Assembly (NCBI GenBank): GCA_903909925.1
Contig: CAIVXR010000294.1
Coordinates: forward strand, 1 to 10,787
Direction of reading: 5' to 3'
Source of the DNA: an uncultured beta proteobacterium
Lineage (GTDB): Bacteria; Pseudomonadota; Gammaproteobacteria; Burkholderiales; Burkholderiaceae
DNA length: 10,787 nucleotides
Shown one piece after another: positions 1 through 6,840 of the stretch (within the stretch, counting starts at the first letter, position 1; the number at the start of each line of letters is the position of its first letter). Position numbers and translations under genes: made by a program. The notes below the pieces were generated by a model that searched no databases, had not been told where the DNA came from, and saw only the letters and a list, made by a program, of their open reading frames with translations.

Positions 1-928
1 AGAAAATGAAGGTCGCATCCTCGTTCGAAATGAATCTGGCGTTGAACTACTTTCTAACGTCTGCCGTCATCGCCAAGCACTCATGCTCAATGGCAAGGGT
101 AAAGTAGAAAATATTGTCTGCCCACTCCATCGCTGGACTTATGACTTAGGTGGCAATTTATTAGGCGCACCCCATTTTGAAGATAAGCCTTGCCTCAACT
201 TAGGTAAGTCCCCTTTGCAAAATTGGCAAGGGCTATTATTTGAAGGTCCACGCGATGTGCGTACTGATCTTGCAAAACTGGGAGTGGCTGAGGATCTTCA
301 ATTTGATGGTTACATGCTTGACCACGTTGAAGTACACGACTGTAATTACAACTGGAAAACGTTTATCGAGGTTTATCTCGAGGATTACCATGTTGTGCCA
401 TTTCATCCTGGCTTAGGTAAATTTATTTCTTGTGAAGACTTGCGCTGGGAGTTTGGTGACTGGCATAGCGTACAAACCGTAGGCATACATAAGGATTTAC
501 AAACTCCAGGTTCACCGGTTTATCGCAACTGGCATGATGCAGTGCTGCGTCAATATCAAGGCAAAACTCCACGGCACGGGGCAATCTGGCTGACTTACTA
601 CCCTAATGTAATGGTGGAGTGGTACCCAGGTGTTCTCTGTGTCTCTACTCTCCACCCCATAGGTCCAAATAAAACTCGCAATATTGTTGAGTTCTACTAC
701 CCTGAAGAAATCACTCTATTTGAGCGCGAGTTTGTAGAGGCTGAGCGTTCCGCCTATATGGAAACCTGCATTGAAGATGATGAGATTGGTGAGCGTATGG
801 ATCAGGGTCGCGCTGCTCTGTTTGCGCGTGGCATTAATGAAGTAGGGCCCTATCAAAGCCCAATGGAAGACGGTATGCAGCATTTTCATGAGTGGTATCG
901 TCGTGTCATGAATTTTCAAGGCGCATAA
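1..928 (+). CDS. Rieske-type aromatic ring-hydroxylating oxygenase, alpha subunit (5' end outside window)
   Basis: The oxygenase component of a Rieske non-haem iron system; such enzymes use electrons from a separate reductase to hydroxylate or demethylate a substrate. The frame is open from the left edge (codons begin at base 2), so the ATG at 83 is internal. Translating upstream of it gives the first half of the Rieske motif, Cys at 62-64 and His at 68-70, followed by Cys at 119-121 and His at 128-130 (C-x-H-x16-C-x-x-H), which ligate a [2Fe-2S] cluster. The catalytic domain follows: the mononuclear iron ligands are His 389-391 and His 404-406 (H-x4-H) and most likely Asp 776-778 in the IEDDEIGER segment. 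The residue three before the first His is Glu (380-382), where naphthalene-dioxygenase-type enzymes have Asp. About 308 residues are visible; the family is usually 350-430 long, so roughly the first 50 or more are missing. No ferredoxin or reductase gene is visible nearby, so the substrate is unassigned. Fold certain, function open. Confidence 0.93.
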   Translation, partial: ENEGRILVRNESGVELLSNVCRHRQALMLNGKGKVENIVCPLHRWTYDLGGNLLGAPHFEDKPCLNLGKSPLQNWQGLLFEGPRDVRTDLAKLGVAEDLQFDGYMLDHVEVHDCNYNWKTFIEVYLEDYHVVPFHPGLGKFISCEDLRWEFGDWHSVQTVGIHKDLQTPGSPVYRNWHDAVLRQYQGKTPRHGAIWLTYYPNVMVEWYPGVLCVSTLHPIGPNKTRNIVEFYYPEEITLFEREFVEAERSAYMETCIEDDEIGERMDQGRAALFARGINEVGPYQSPMEDGMQHFHEWYRRVMNFQGA

Positions 929-974
929 TTAAGTCGCTCTCTTAAATCATTTTGCATTCAAGATAGGAAGCCTT

Positions 975-1811
975 ATGACTCCTCTAGTTTCCGCAAACCA
1001 GTTAGAAGAAATCCTCAATAGCGGTGAAAATGTTTTGCTCTGCGATTGCCGCTTCGATTTAGTAAATCCAGAAGCTGGTAGAAAAGCATATGAAGAAAGT
1101 CATATCCCTGGCGCAATTTATGTCGATCTTGATCAAGATATGTCTGGAACTAAAACAGGTATCAATGGTCGACACCCACTCCCCTCTCCTGAGGCCTGGG
1201 CAAAAACCAAAGCCCGTTTAGGTATTAGCTCAAATACTTTAGTAGTTGCCTACGATAAACAAGGTTCGGTTTATGCCAGCCGCCTTTGGTGGATGCTCAG
1301 AGCTACTGGGCATGCCAATGTCCGCGTCTTAGATGGTGGCCTAGATTCTTGGAATGGCCCCATGGGCACAATGCCCCGTCAACCGACACCAACATCTCAA
1401 GTGATTGAGCCCATGCCTTATGTTGGCCTGGCTTTAGTTGGTGACGTGGTGAGCAATCTCCAGTCTGGCAAAAATCTCGTCATTGATGCCAGAGCCAATG
1501 ATCGTTTTCATGGTGAGAATGAAACCTTAGATCCCATTGGTGGGCATATCCCAGGTGCAATCAATCACTTCTTTAAAAATAATCTTTCAGCTACAGCATT
1601 TAAAGCGCCAGAGCAACTCTTTAAAGATTTTGTAGATTTACTCGGCTCTAAGAAACCATCTGAAGTGATTCATCAGTGTGGTTCAGGCGTTACTGCCTGT
1701 CATAATCTTTTAGCAATGGAAGTAGCTGGATTGAAAGGCTCACGCCTATATGCAGGTAGTTGGAGCGAATGGTGCGCTGACTCTGCAAGACCAATCGCTA
1801 CTGATGAGTAG
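975..1811 (+). CDS. Sulfurtransferase with two rhodanese domains, 3-mercaptopyruvate sulfurtransferase type
   Basis: A 278-residue tandem rhodanese-domain protein, the usual length for thiosulfate/3-mercaptopyruvate sulfurtransferases. It moves a sulfane sulfur onto an acceptor through a cysteine persulfide, probably in the cytoplasm (no signal peptide). The N-terminal domain (about 1-130) is the structural copy: the loop position that holds cysteine in active domains is Asp94 (VVAYDKQGS). The C-terminal domain (about 150-275) carries the active loop CGSGVTAC at 235-242, with Cys235 the persulfide carrier. CGSGVT is typical of mercaptopyruvate sulfurtransferase (SseA), whereas classical rhodaneses have CRKGVT; this favours mercaptopyruvate as donor but does not prove it. 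The start at 975 is supported by AGGAAG at 965-970, four bases upstream. It lies 46 nt after the Rieske gene and may be cotranscribed with it; it converges on the ZIP gene. A second cysteine (Cys242) closes the active loop. Confidence 0.92.
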   Translation: MTPLVSANQLEEILNSGENVLLCDCRFDLVNPEAGRKAYEESHIPGAIYVDLDQDMSGTKTGINGRHPLPSPEAWAKTKARLGISSNTLVVAYDKQGSVYASRLWWMLRATGHANVRVLDGGLDSWNGPMGTMPRQPTPTSQVIEPMPYVGLALVGDVVSNLQSGKNLVIDARANDRFHGENETLDPIGGHIPGAINHFFKNNLSATAFKAPEQLFKDFVDLLGSKKPSEVIHQCGSGVTACHNLLAMEVAGLKGSRLYAGSWSEWCADSARPIATDE

Positions 1812-1816
1812 CGATT
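1793..1816. terminator. Perfect 10-bp hairpin at the 3' ends of two convergent genes (candidate bidirectional terminator)
   Basis: AATCGCTACT, loop GATG, AGTAGCGATT: a perfect 10-bp stem with a 4-nt loop. It overlaps the sulfurtransferase stop codon (TAG at 1809-1811) and begins 7 nt past the ZIP transporter stop on the other strand. Its position between convergent genes suggests transcription termination or 3'-end protection in both directions. Neither strand has a run of T after the stem, so it is not a textbook intrinsic terminator; the terminator label is an inference. Confidence 0.45.
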
Positions 1817-1822
1817 AAGATC

Positions 1823-2596
1823 TCAATGCAACATCGATAGTAGGATCACAAATCCTACGCCGCATGCAATTAAAAGAGTTTGACGCAAAGACTCAGCCCA
1901 GTGAGGGCGGCGGTGCATTTGTGGAATTAAATCACTCACCGCAATATAGATAAAACTGCTCGATGCAATAACTAATAGATATGGCATTGCAGCGTGTGCT
2001 TTCTCTAAGAAGAAATAGGCCAACACACCACCAAGTACTGCTGCGAAACCACAAATCAGGTTGTACAACAATGCGCGGGCTTTTGAAAAACCTGCGTTTA
2101 ACAAAACAATAAAGTCACCAATCTCTTGTGGAATCTCATGCGCGATGATTGCTATTGCAGTAAAAATACCAACCTGATAGTCAGCCATAAATGCAGCGGC
2201 GATCAAGATACCATCCACAAAATTATGAATGCCATCGCCGACTAAAATCATCCAACCACTGCGACCCGCATTTTCAGCATCATGCCCATGGTGATGGGAA
2301 TGACCATCCCCCTCATGATGGTGATCATGGCGCAGAAGGGCAATTTTCTCGAGCAGGAAAAAGCCTAATAAACCAGCCAGCAAAGTGGCAAATAATAGTT
2401 GTGTACTTACCCCTCCCATGCTGAATGCTTCAGGCAATGAATGTAGCAAAGCTGTCGCCAGCAAAATACCCACCGACAAACTCACCATGTTATTGACCAT
2501 CCTGGCAAGCAAGGTCACTGAAAAGGTAGCAGCTACTAAGACGCTAGCAGTCCCCGCCAAAGCGGTCACCAGGAGAATGGTTTGTAAAACCGTCAT
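1823..2596 (-). CDS. ZIP-family divalent metal transporter
   Basis: A 257-residue inner-membrane protein with about eight hydrophobic segments, the expected ZIP architecture, likely importing Zn(II) or related divalent cations. Diagnostic parts: a histidine-rich cytoplasmic loop (residues 90-105, nine His) between TM3 and TM4; HNFVDG at 124-129 in TM4; and HEIPQEIGD at 153-161 in TM5. His124, Asn125, Asp128, His153 and Glu154 are expected metal-site residues. HNxxD plus HExPxE resembles the LIV-1-like branch rather than E. coli ZupT; the usual second His of HExPHE is Gln157, a variant I recall from other bacterial members. The start lies 5 nt after the hydrolase stop, and the GGGAG that could serve as ribosome-binding site sits inside the last codons of that gene, implying translational coupling. 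Last gene of the polA-hydrolase-ZIP unit. The exact metal cannot be read from sequence. Confidence 0.9.
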   Translation of the reverse strand: MTVLQTILLVTALAGTASVLVAATFSVTLLARMVNNMVSLSVGILLATALLHSLPEAFSMGGVSTQLLFATLLAGLLGFFLLEKIALLRHDHHHEGDGHSHHHGHDAENAGRSGWMILVGDGIHNFVDGILIAAAFMADYQVGIFTAIAIIAHEIPQEIGDFIVLLNAGFSKARALLYNLICGFAAVLGGVLAYFFLEKAHAAMPYLLVIASSSFIYIAVSDLIPQMHRRPHWAESLRQTLLIACGVGFVILLSMLH

Positions 2597-2601
2597 AGTG
2601 A

Positions 2602-3471
2602 CTAAGCTACTCCCATCTTCTTAAACCAGGCGAGACATTTCTCCCAGCCATCTTTTGCAGGACCTTCACGATATGTGGCGCGATAGTCAGCATGAAAGGC
2701 ATGAGGAGTATCGGGATACACTTCAAATTGAGATGCTTTAGCAGCAGGATTCTTAGTTGCTGCTTGCGCTAAGGCTACTTTCATTTGCTCCACACTCTCC
2801 AAAGAAATGCCAGCATCAGCACCACCATATAAACCCAGAACCGGCGCTTTCAACTCAGCAGCAATATCCACCGGGTGACGAGGATTGCCCTCAGTCTTCT
2901 CACCAATCAAGCGCCCGTACCAGGCGACACCAGCGCGGACTTGAGGCAAGGTGGCAGATAACCAAGTAATGCGGCCACCCCAGCAGAATCCAGTGACACC
3001 GACTCTTTTAAGATCGCCGCCATTTTTTCCAGCCCATACCAAAGTAGCCTGTAAATCATTTAAGACTTGTGCGTCTGGAGTTTTAGAAACGATATTAGTA
3101 AAGATTTCTGCAGTAGTGCCGTATGCATTAGGATCGCCGGCACGAGTAAAAAACTCCGGAGCGATAGCGAGGTAACCGAGCTTTGCGAAACGGCGAGTGA
3201 CGTCCGCAATATATTCATGTACACCAAAGATTTCACTTGCAACAATAATGATTGGCAAGGATCCTTTAGCCTTTTCAGGACGCGATACATAAGCAGGCAT
3301 CTGAAAGCTGCCCACTGGAATCATTTGTTCACCCGCTTTGAGACCGTTGAAATCCGTCTCAATCGCAGCAGCCAATACCGGCTCAGATGCAGCAACAAAT
3401 CCAACGCCAAGGGCGCCGATTGCTGAAGTCTTCATGAAACCTCTTCTGCTGCTGTGTATTTTTTCAGTCAT
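2602..3471 (-). CDS. Tat-exported dienelactone-hydrolase-family protein
   Basis: An alpha/beta-hydrolase of 289 residues from the start chosen here. Residues 1-36 form a twin-arginine signal: SRRGFMK at 8-14, a hydrophobic stretch with Gly/Ala, and AAA at 34-36 before a probable cleavage site, so the enzyme should fold in the cytoplasm and act in the periplasm. The mature part matches dienelactone hydrolase: Glu80 in the SEIFG segment, nucleophile Cys163 in GFCWGG (161-166), Asp219 in YGGAD and His257 in TPHAF, giving a complete Cys-Asp-His triad. Classical dienelactone hydrolases are cytoplasmic, about 230-240 residues, and act in chlorocatechol degradation; exported relatives have unknown substrates, and no catechol-pathway genes are present here. 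The longer frame reaching 3528 would overlap polA, and the start at 3471 has a strong Shine-Dalgarno, so I reject it. Downstream of polA by 22 nt and 5 nt ahead of the ZIP gene, so probably cotranscribed with both. Confidence 0.9.
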   Translation of the reverse strand: MTEKIHSSRRGFMKTSAIGALGVGFVAASEPVLAAAIETDFNGLKAGEQMIPVGSFQMPAYVSRPEKAKGSLPIIIVASEIFGVHEYIADVTRRFAKLGYLAIAPEFFTRAGDPNAYGTTAEIFTNIVSKTPDAQVLNDLQATLVWAGKNGGDLKRVGVTGFCWGGRITWLSATLPQVRAGVAWYGRLIGEKTEGNPRHPVDIAAELKAPVLGLYGGADAGISLESVEQMKVALAQAATKNPAAKASQFEVYPDTPHAFHADYRATYREGPAKDGWEKCLAWFKKMGVA

Positions 3472-3477
3472 TCTTTT

Positions 3478-3483
3478 CCCCTC
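3478..3483 (-). promoter_or_regulatory. Ribosome-binding site fixing the hydrolase start
   Basis: On the minus strand this reads GAGGGG, six bases before the ATG at 3471. It lies in the 22-nt gap after the polA stop and decides for the 3471 start, which places the twin-arginine motif at residues 8-14. Confidence 0.7.
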
Positions 3484-3493
3484 ATCCTTGTTT

Positions 3494-6328
3494 CTAATGC
3501 GCTTCTTCCCAATTATCGCCAATACCAATACTCACCACCAAAGGCACCTTTAGCTGTGCAACATTGCACATTAAACCTGGTAACTTGGCTTGCAAGAGCT
3601 CGATTTCATCTAAGGGGACATCAAACACTAATTCATCATGTACCTGAAGCAGTAATTTTGTTTTCAATTGCTCCTTTTCAAGCCAATCTTCAACTGCAAT
3701 CATGGCTAACTTAATGAGATCTGCAGCAGTACCCTGCATGGGGGCATTAATCGCAGCACGCTCGGCTCCTTGGCGGCGCGGTCCGTTTGAGCCCTTAATC
3801 TCTGGCAACCAAAGACGGCGGCCAAACACGGTTTCTACATACCCATTCTCTCTAGCCTCTAAGCGAGTGCGCTCCATGTATTGAGCAACCCCTGGATAAC
3901 GATCAAAATATTTAGCAATATAGTTTTGTGCTGCAGAACGTTCTATGCCTAAATTACCAGCTAGGCCAAATGCGCTCATGCCATAAATCAGACCGAAATT
4001 AATTACCTTAGCGTAACGTCGCTGCTCTGAACTGACGTCGTCCAATGCAATACCAAAGATTTCTGCAGCAGTTGCTTGATGCACATCTTTACCTTCTCTA
4101 AAAGCAGTTAATAGATTTTCATCTTCGGCAATATGCGCCATGATGCGTAGTTCAATTTGTGAGTAGTCTGCTGAAAGTAATTTGCAACCATCAGCCGGCA
4201 CAAAAGCCTCTCTGATGCGACGACCCTCTTCGGTACGCACAGGGATATTCTGTAAATTCGGATCGCTGGATGCCAGGCGCCCAGTGACAGCCGTTGCTTG
4301 AGAGAAGTTGGTGTGGACGCGCCCAGTCTTCGGGTCAGCCATCCGCGGGAGCTTCTCAATATACGTAGACATCAGCTTAGCTAAACTGCGATAGTCCAAG
4401 ATACGAGCTGGCAAGGGGTAATCTTCAGCAAGTTTTTGTAACACTTCTTCATCGGTGGAAGGCGCACCAGACGGCGTCTTCTTAATAACTGGTAACTCGA
4501 GTTGACCAAACAAGATTTCTGCAATCTGTTTGGGCGATTGAATATTAAATGGTTGCCCAGCCAGTTGGTGAATCTCTCCTTCTAACTCTAAAAGGCGTTT
4601 ACCAACTTGCTGACCTTGTTTGGCCAATAAAGCAGAATCAATTCTGATGCCGTTACGCTCCATGATGCCAAGTACGCGCATTGCTGGCATTTCAATCTTT
4701 TCATAAACATAGAGCAAGCCAGCACTTTCCTGAATCTGTGGCCAGAGCTCTAAATGTAAGCGCAAGGTAATATCGGCATCCTCTGCTGCATAGTTAGTGG
4801 CGAGCTTGAGATCAACCAGATCAAAACCAATTTGATGCACACCCTTACCGCAGACCTCTTCATAGCGGATGGTCTTCATACCCAAGTGACGCTCAGCAAG
4901 GCTATCCATATTGTGCGGAAGATGCGACTCCAAGACATAGGATTCAAGCAGCGTATCAAATGCAATACCACCTAAGGTGACTCCATAATTGGCAAAGATA
5001 TGCGCGTCGTACTTGAGATTCTGCCCCACCTTCAAATGCGTTTTACTCTCTAACCAGGGCTTTAATTTTGCAAGTACAGCATCACGATTCAATTGCACTT
5101 CACCGTTACGATGCGCCACTGGAATATAACAAGCCTCGCCCGGCTTTACCGATAAAGAAATTCCAACCAACTCTGCTGCTAGCGCATCAAGACTAGTAGT
5201 TTCTGTATCGACGGCAGTTAGCTGCGCTGTCTCAATTTTCTTAAGCCATTTTTCAAAGTTTACTTCGTCAACTACACATTCATATTTTTTCTCAATAGCA
5301 TCTTGTAAATCTCTTGTATCTTGCGATAAATCTTTGGTAGGCGAGCTTGCAATCGTTATCGATTTTTTAGCGAGGATAGTTTCCTCAGATCCTGCATGGG
5401 TAATGGGAGTGCCCGCTAAATCAAATGTAGCACCCGCCTCAGAACCCTCGTTGGGAGCGCTTGTGAGCTGCTTTTCAACATCGCGTAACCAAGTCTTAAA
5501 AGCGTAGCGCTCAAATAATTCTCGTAGCAGGGCAGCATCTTCAGACTTCGCATGAAGGTCATCTAAGCCTGGTAAATGGGGCGATAAATCACAATCGGTT
5601 TTAACAGTGATCAGTTGTCGTGCTTGAGGCAGCCACTCCAATGAGGCACGCAGATTTTCTCCAACAACACCTTTCACTTGATCGGCATTAGCCATGAGAT
5701 TATCAAGATCGCCAAATTCTGCTAACCATTTATTTGCAGTCTTAGGGCCAGCCTTAGGAACACCAGGAACGTTATCGACCGTGTCACCAATAATGGATAA
5801 GTAATCAACTATGCGCTCTGGTGGTACTCCGAATTTTTCAATGACGCCATTGATATCTAGCTTTTCATTGCTCATCGTATTGATTAACGTCACTGATGCA
5901 TTCACCAACTGGGCTAAATCTTTATCACCAGTGGAGATGATGGTTTCCCAACCTGCTTGGGTAGCTTGACAAGCAAGAGTGCCAATCACATCATCAGCCT
6001 CCACTCCAGAAACCATTAATACCGGCCAACCCAATGCTTTAACAATTGCATGGATTGGCTCAATTTGTTTGACCAAGTCCTCAGGCATGGGTGAGCGGTG
6101 AGCTTTGTACTCGGAGTACATTTCATCCCGAAAAGTCTTGCCTTTGGCATCAAAAATACAGGCAATGTGGTCAGCCTTGAGTTCAGACCTAGCTCGGCGC
6201 ATCATATTAACCATGCCATAGATGGCACCAGTGGGCTCCCCAGCCCCATTTCTGAGGTCTGGCATGGCATGAAAGGCGCGATAAAGGTAGCTAGAACCGT
6301 CTACCAACAAGAGTCTATGTTTAGTCAT
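3494..6328 (-). CDS. polA: DNA polymerase I
   Basis: A full-length 944-residue DNA polymerase I (E. coli 928) with all three activities apparently intact. The 5'-3' nuclease domain (about 1-285) shows Asp10 in LLVDGSSYLYRAFH, FDAKG at 59-63, EADD at 110-113, GDKD at 134-137 and the GDTVDNVPG helix-hairpin region from 181. A low-complexity linker follows (about 285-350). The 3'-5' proofreading domain (about 355-540) keeps DTET (374-377), Asn437/Asp441 and Tyr513/Asp517, matching Klenow Exo I-III. The polymerase domain has motif A with Asp721 (DYSQIELR), motif B with Arg770, Lys774, Phe778 and Tyr782, and motif C with His897-Asp898-Glu899. It fills gaps in excision repair and removes Okazaki primers. 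I chose the ATG at 6328 because MTKHRLLLVDGSS is the normal N-terminus; an in-frame ATG at 6445 would add 39 unrelated residues and overlap the divergent gene. The Shine-Dalgarno before 6328 is weak. First gene of the minus-strand unit. Confidence 0.98.
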   Translation of the reverse strand: MTKHRLLLVDGSSYLYRAFHAMPDLRNGAGEPTGAIYGMVNMMRRARSELKADHIACIFDAKGKTFRDEMYSEYKAHRSPMPEDLVKQIEPIHAIVKALGWPVLMVSGVEADDVIGTLACQATQAGWETIISTGDKDLAQLVNASVTLINTMSNEKLDINGVIEKFGVPPERIVDYLSIIGDTVDNVPGVPKAGPKTANKWLAEFGDLDNLMANADQVKGVVGENLRASLEWLPQARQLITVKTDCDLSPHLPGLDDLHAKSEDAALLRELFERYAFKTWLRDVEKQLTSAPNEGSEAGATFDLAGTPITHAGSEETILAKKSITIASSPTKDLSQDTRDLQDAIEKKYECVVDEVNFEKWLKKIETAQLTAVDTETTSLDALAAELVGISLSVKPGEACYIPVAHRNGEVQLNRDAVLAKLKPWLESKTHLKVGQNLKYDAHIFANYGVTLGGIAFDTLLESYVLESHLPHNMDSLAERHLGMKTIRYEEVCGKGVHQIGFDLVDLKLATNYAAEDADITLRLHLELWPQIQESAGLLYVYEKIEMPAMRVLGIMERNGIRIDSALLAKQGQQVGKRLLELEGEIHQLAGQPFNIQSPKQIAEILFGQLELPVIKKTPSGAPSTDEEVLQKLAEDYPLPARILDYRSLAKLMSTYIEKLPRMADPKTGRVHTNFSQATAVTGRLASSDPNLQNIPVRTEEGRRIREAFVPADGCKLLSADYSQIELRIMAHIAEDENLLTAFREGKDVHQATAAEIFGIALDDVSSEQRRYAKVINFGLIYGMSAFGLAGNLGIERSAAQNYIAKYFDRYPGVAQYMERTRLEARENGYVETVFGRRLWLPEIKGSNGPRRQGAERAAINAPMQGTAADLIKLAMIAVEDWLEKEQLKTKLLLQVHDELVFDVPLDEIELLQAKLPGLMCNVAQLKVPLVVSIGIGDNWEEAH

Positions 6329-6357
6329 ACCGCAATCGTACAATCTAGTTGTGAATT

Positions 6358-6395
6358 GCCTACAGGTCTGGTTAAGGAACCGCCCGAGAGTAGGC
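6358..6395. repeat. Nested inverted repeat in the polA / DUF2782-like divergent spacer
   Basis: The outer arms GCCTAC (6358-6363) and GTAGGC (6390-6395) are exact inverted copies, and GGTT-AAGG-AACC (6370-6381) lies nearly concentric inside them. It occupies the middle of the 82-bp spacer that must carry both divergent promoters, so it could be an operator or a leader hairpin. The arms are short enough to arise by chance. I saw no convincing -35/-10 pair on either strand in this spacer. Confidence 0.3.
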
Positions 6396-6400
6396 TTAAA

Positions 6401-6406
6401 AAGGTG
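6401..6406 (+). promoter_or_regulatory. Ribosome-binding site of the DUF2782-like gene
   Basis: AAGGTG lies 4 nt before the ATG at 6411 and 7 nt before the in-frame ATG at 6414. The spacing slightly favours 6414 as the used start; the two alternatives differ by one methionine. Confidence 0.5.
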
Positions 6407-6410
6407 AAAA

Positions 6411-6824
6411 ATGATGCATGCTCTAACTAACTTAATTAGCCACACCCTCAGTCAAAATATGGCTCTGACGAGCTTTTTGGTGGTTTTTGGACTTTTGGCA
6501 GCAGCGCCTGCACATGCTCAGAATAACAGCCAAGCCTTGAGTCCTTCAGAACTCAACCGTATCAATAATCAGCCACTCGCCCCGGTTGCCACCCCAACGG
6601 GTGCCCTCAATTCTCCTCAGGTCCGCAATCCAAGCTATCAATACAAGGATGCCAATGGGACGGAAATTACTGAATACAAAGACACCAATAGCCCAACGCA
6701 AGTTCAAGTGAAAACTAAATACACCACTTATGAAATGTCTCCACCCGATTCTGTGAAGCCTGGAGCCCAATCTGGAGAAGGTAATTTGCTGAGCGTGCCT
6801 AGTATCAGCATTCCCATTAAATAA
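6411..6824 (+). CDS. DUF2782-like exported small protein of unknown function
   Basis: A 137-residue protein (136 if the ATG at 6414 is used). Residues 1-36 look like a Sec signal: a hydrophobic core at about 18-34 ending in APAHA before Gln37, so the mature protein of about 100 residues should be periplasmic. The mature part opens with a Pro/Asn/Ser/Gln-rich stretch (37-74), then a short conserved-looking segment, YQYKDANGTEITEYKD (76-91), followed by a beta-like QVQVKTKYTTYEM stretch. The Tyr-x-x-x-(Asp)-x-Gly-Thr-Glu-x-Thr-Glu-Tyr pattern resembles DUF2782, a small proteobacterial family; I recall a member sitting between polA and thrB in Pseudomonas too, which supports the call by position. 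No catalytic residues or cysteines are seen. It is followed 16 nt later by thrB, so it is probably the first gene of that operon. Function is unknown. Confidence 0.75.
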   Translation: MMHALTNLISHTLSQNMALTSFLVVFGLLAAAPAHAQNNSQALSPSELNRINNQPLAPVATPTGALNSPQVRNPSYQYKDANGTEITEYKDTNSPTQVQVKTKYTTYEMSPPDSVKPGAQSGEGNLLSVPSISIPIK

Positions 6825-6840
6825 AAATAGTTACCGCCTT

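Noticed and set aside
83..928. ATG at 83 as the start of the Rieske oxygenase gene
   Set aside because: The frame is open upstream to the window edge and encodes the first Cys/His pair of the Rieske motif at 62-70, so the ATG is internal.
932..950. TTAAG / CTTAA inverted repeat after the Rieske gene
   Set aside because: A 5-bp AT-rich stem would not be stable; no support for a terminator, so cotranscription with the sulfurtransferase remains possible.
2191..2424. Plus-strand His-rich open frame
   Set aside because: Its histidines are the antisense reading of the ZIP His loop (CAT/ATG codons mirror each other); not an independent gene.
3067..3426. Plus-strand open frame of 119 codons
   Set aside because: It lies wholly antisense to the hydrolase gene, whose product has complete catalytic motifs; its own translation has no recognisable pattern.
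3472..3528. Longer N-terminus of the dienelactone hydrolase
   Set aside because: It would overlap the end of polA, put the twin-arginine motif unusually far in, and ignore the strong GAGGGG site before the ATG at 3471.
6339..6344. TACAAT as a -10 box for the plus-strand operon
   Set aside because: No acceptable -35 hexamer at 16-18 nt spacing upstream, and a lone hexamer is common by chance.
6098..6430. Plus-strand open frame of 110 codons running into the DUF2782-like gene
   Set aside because: Mostly antisense to the conserved PolA 5' nuclease domain and not related to any family I recognise.
6329..6445. 39-residue N-terminal extension of PolA
   Set aside because: The extension has no resemblance to PolA, crosses the whole divergent spacer and overlaps the DUF2782-like gene; the conserved N-terminus begins at 6328.
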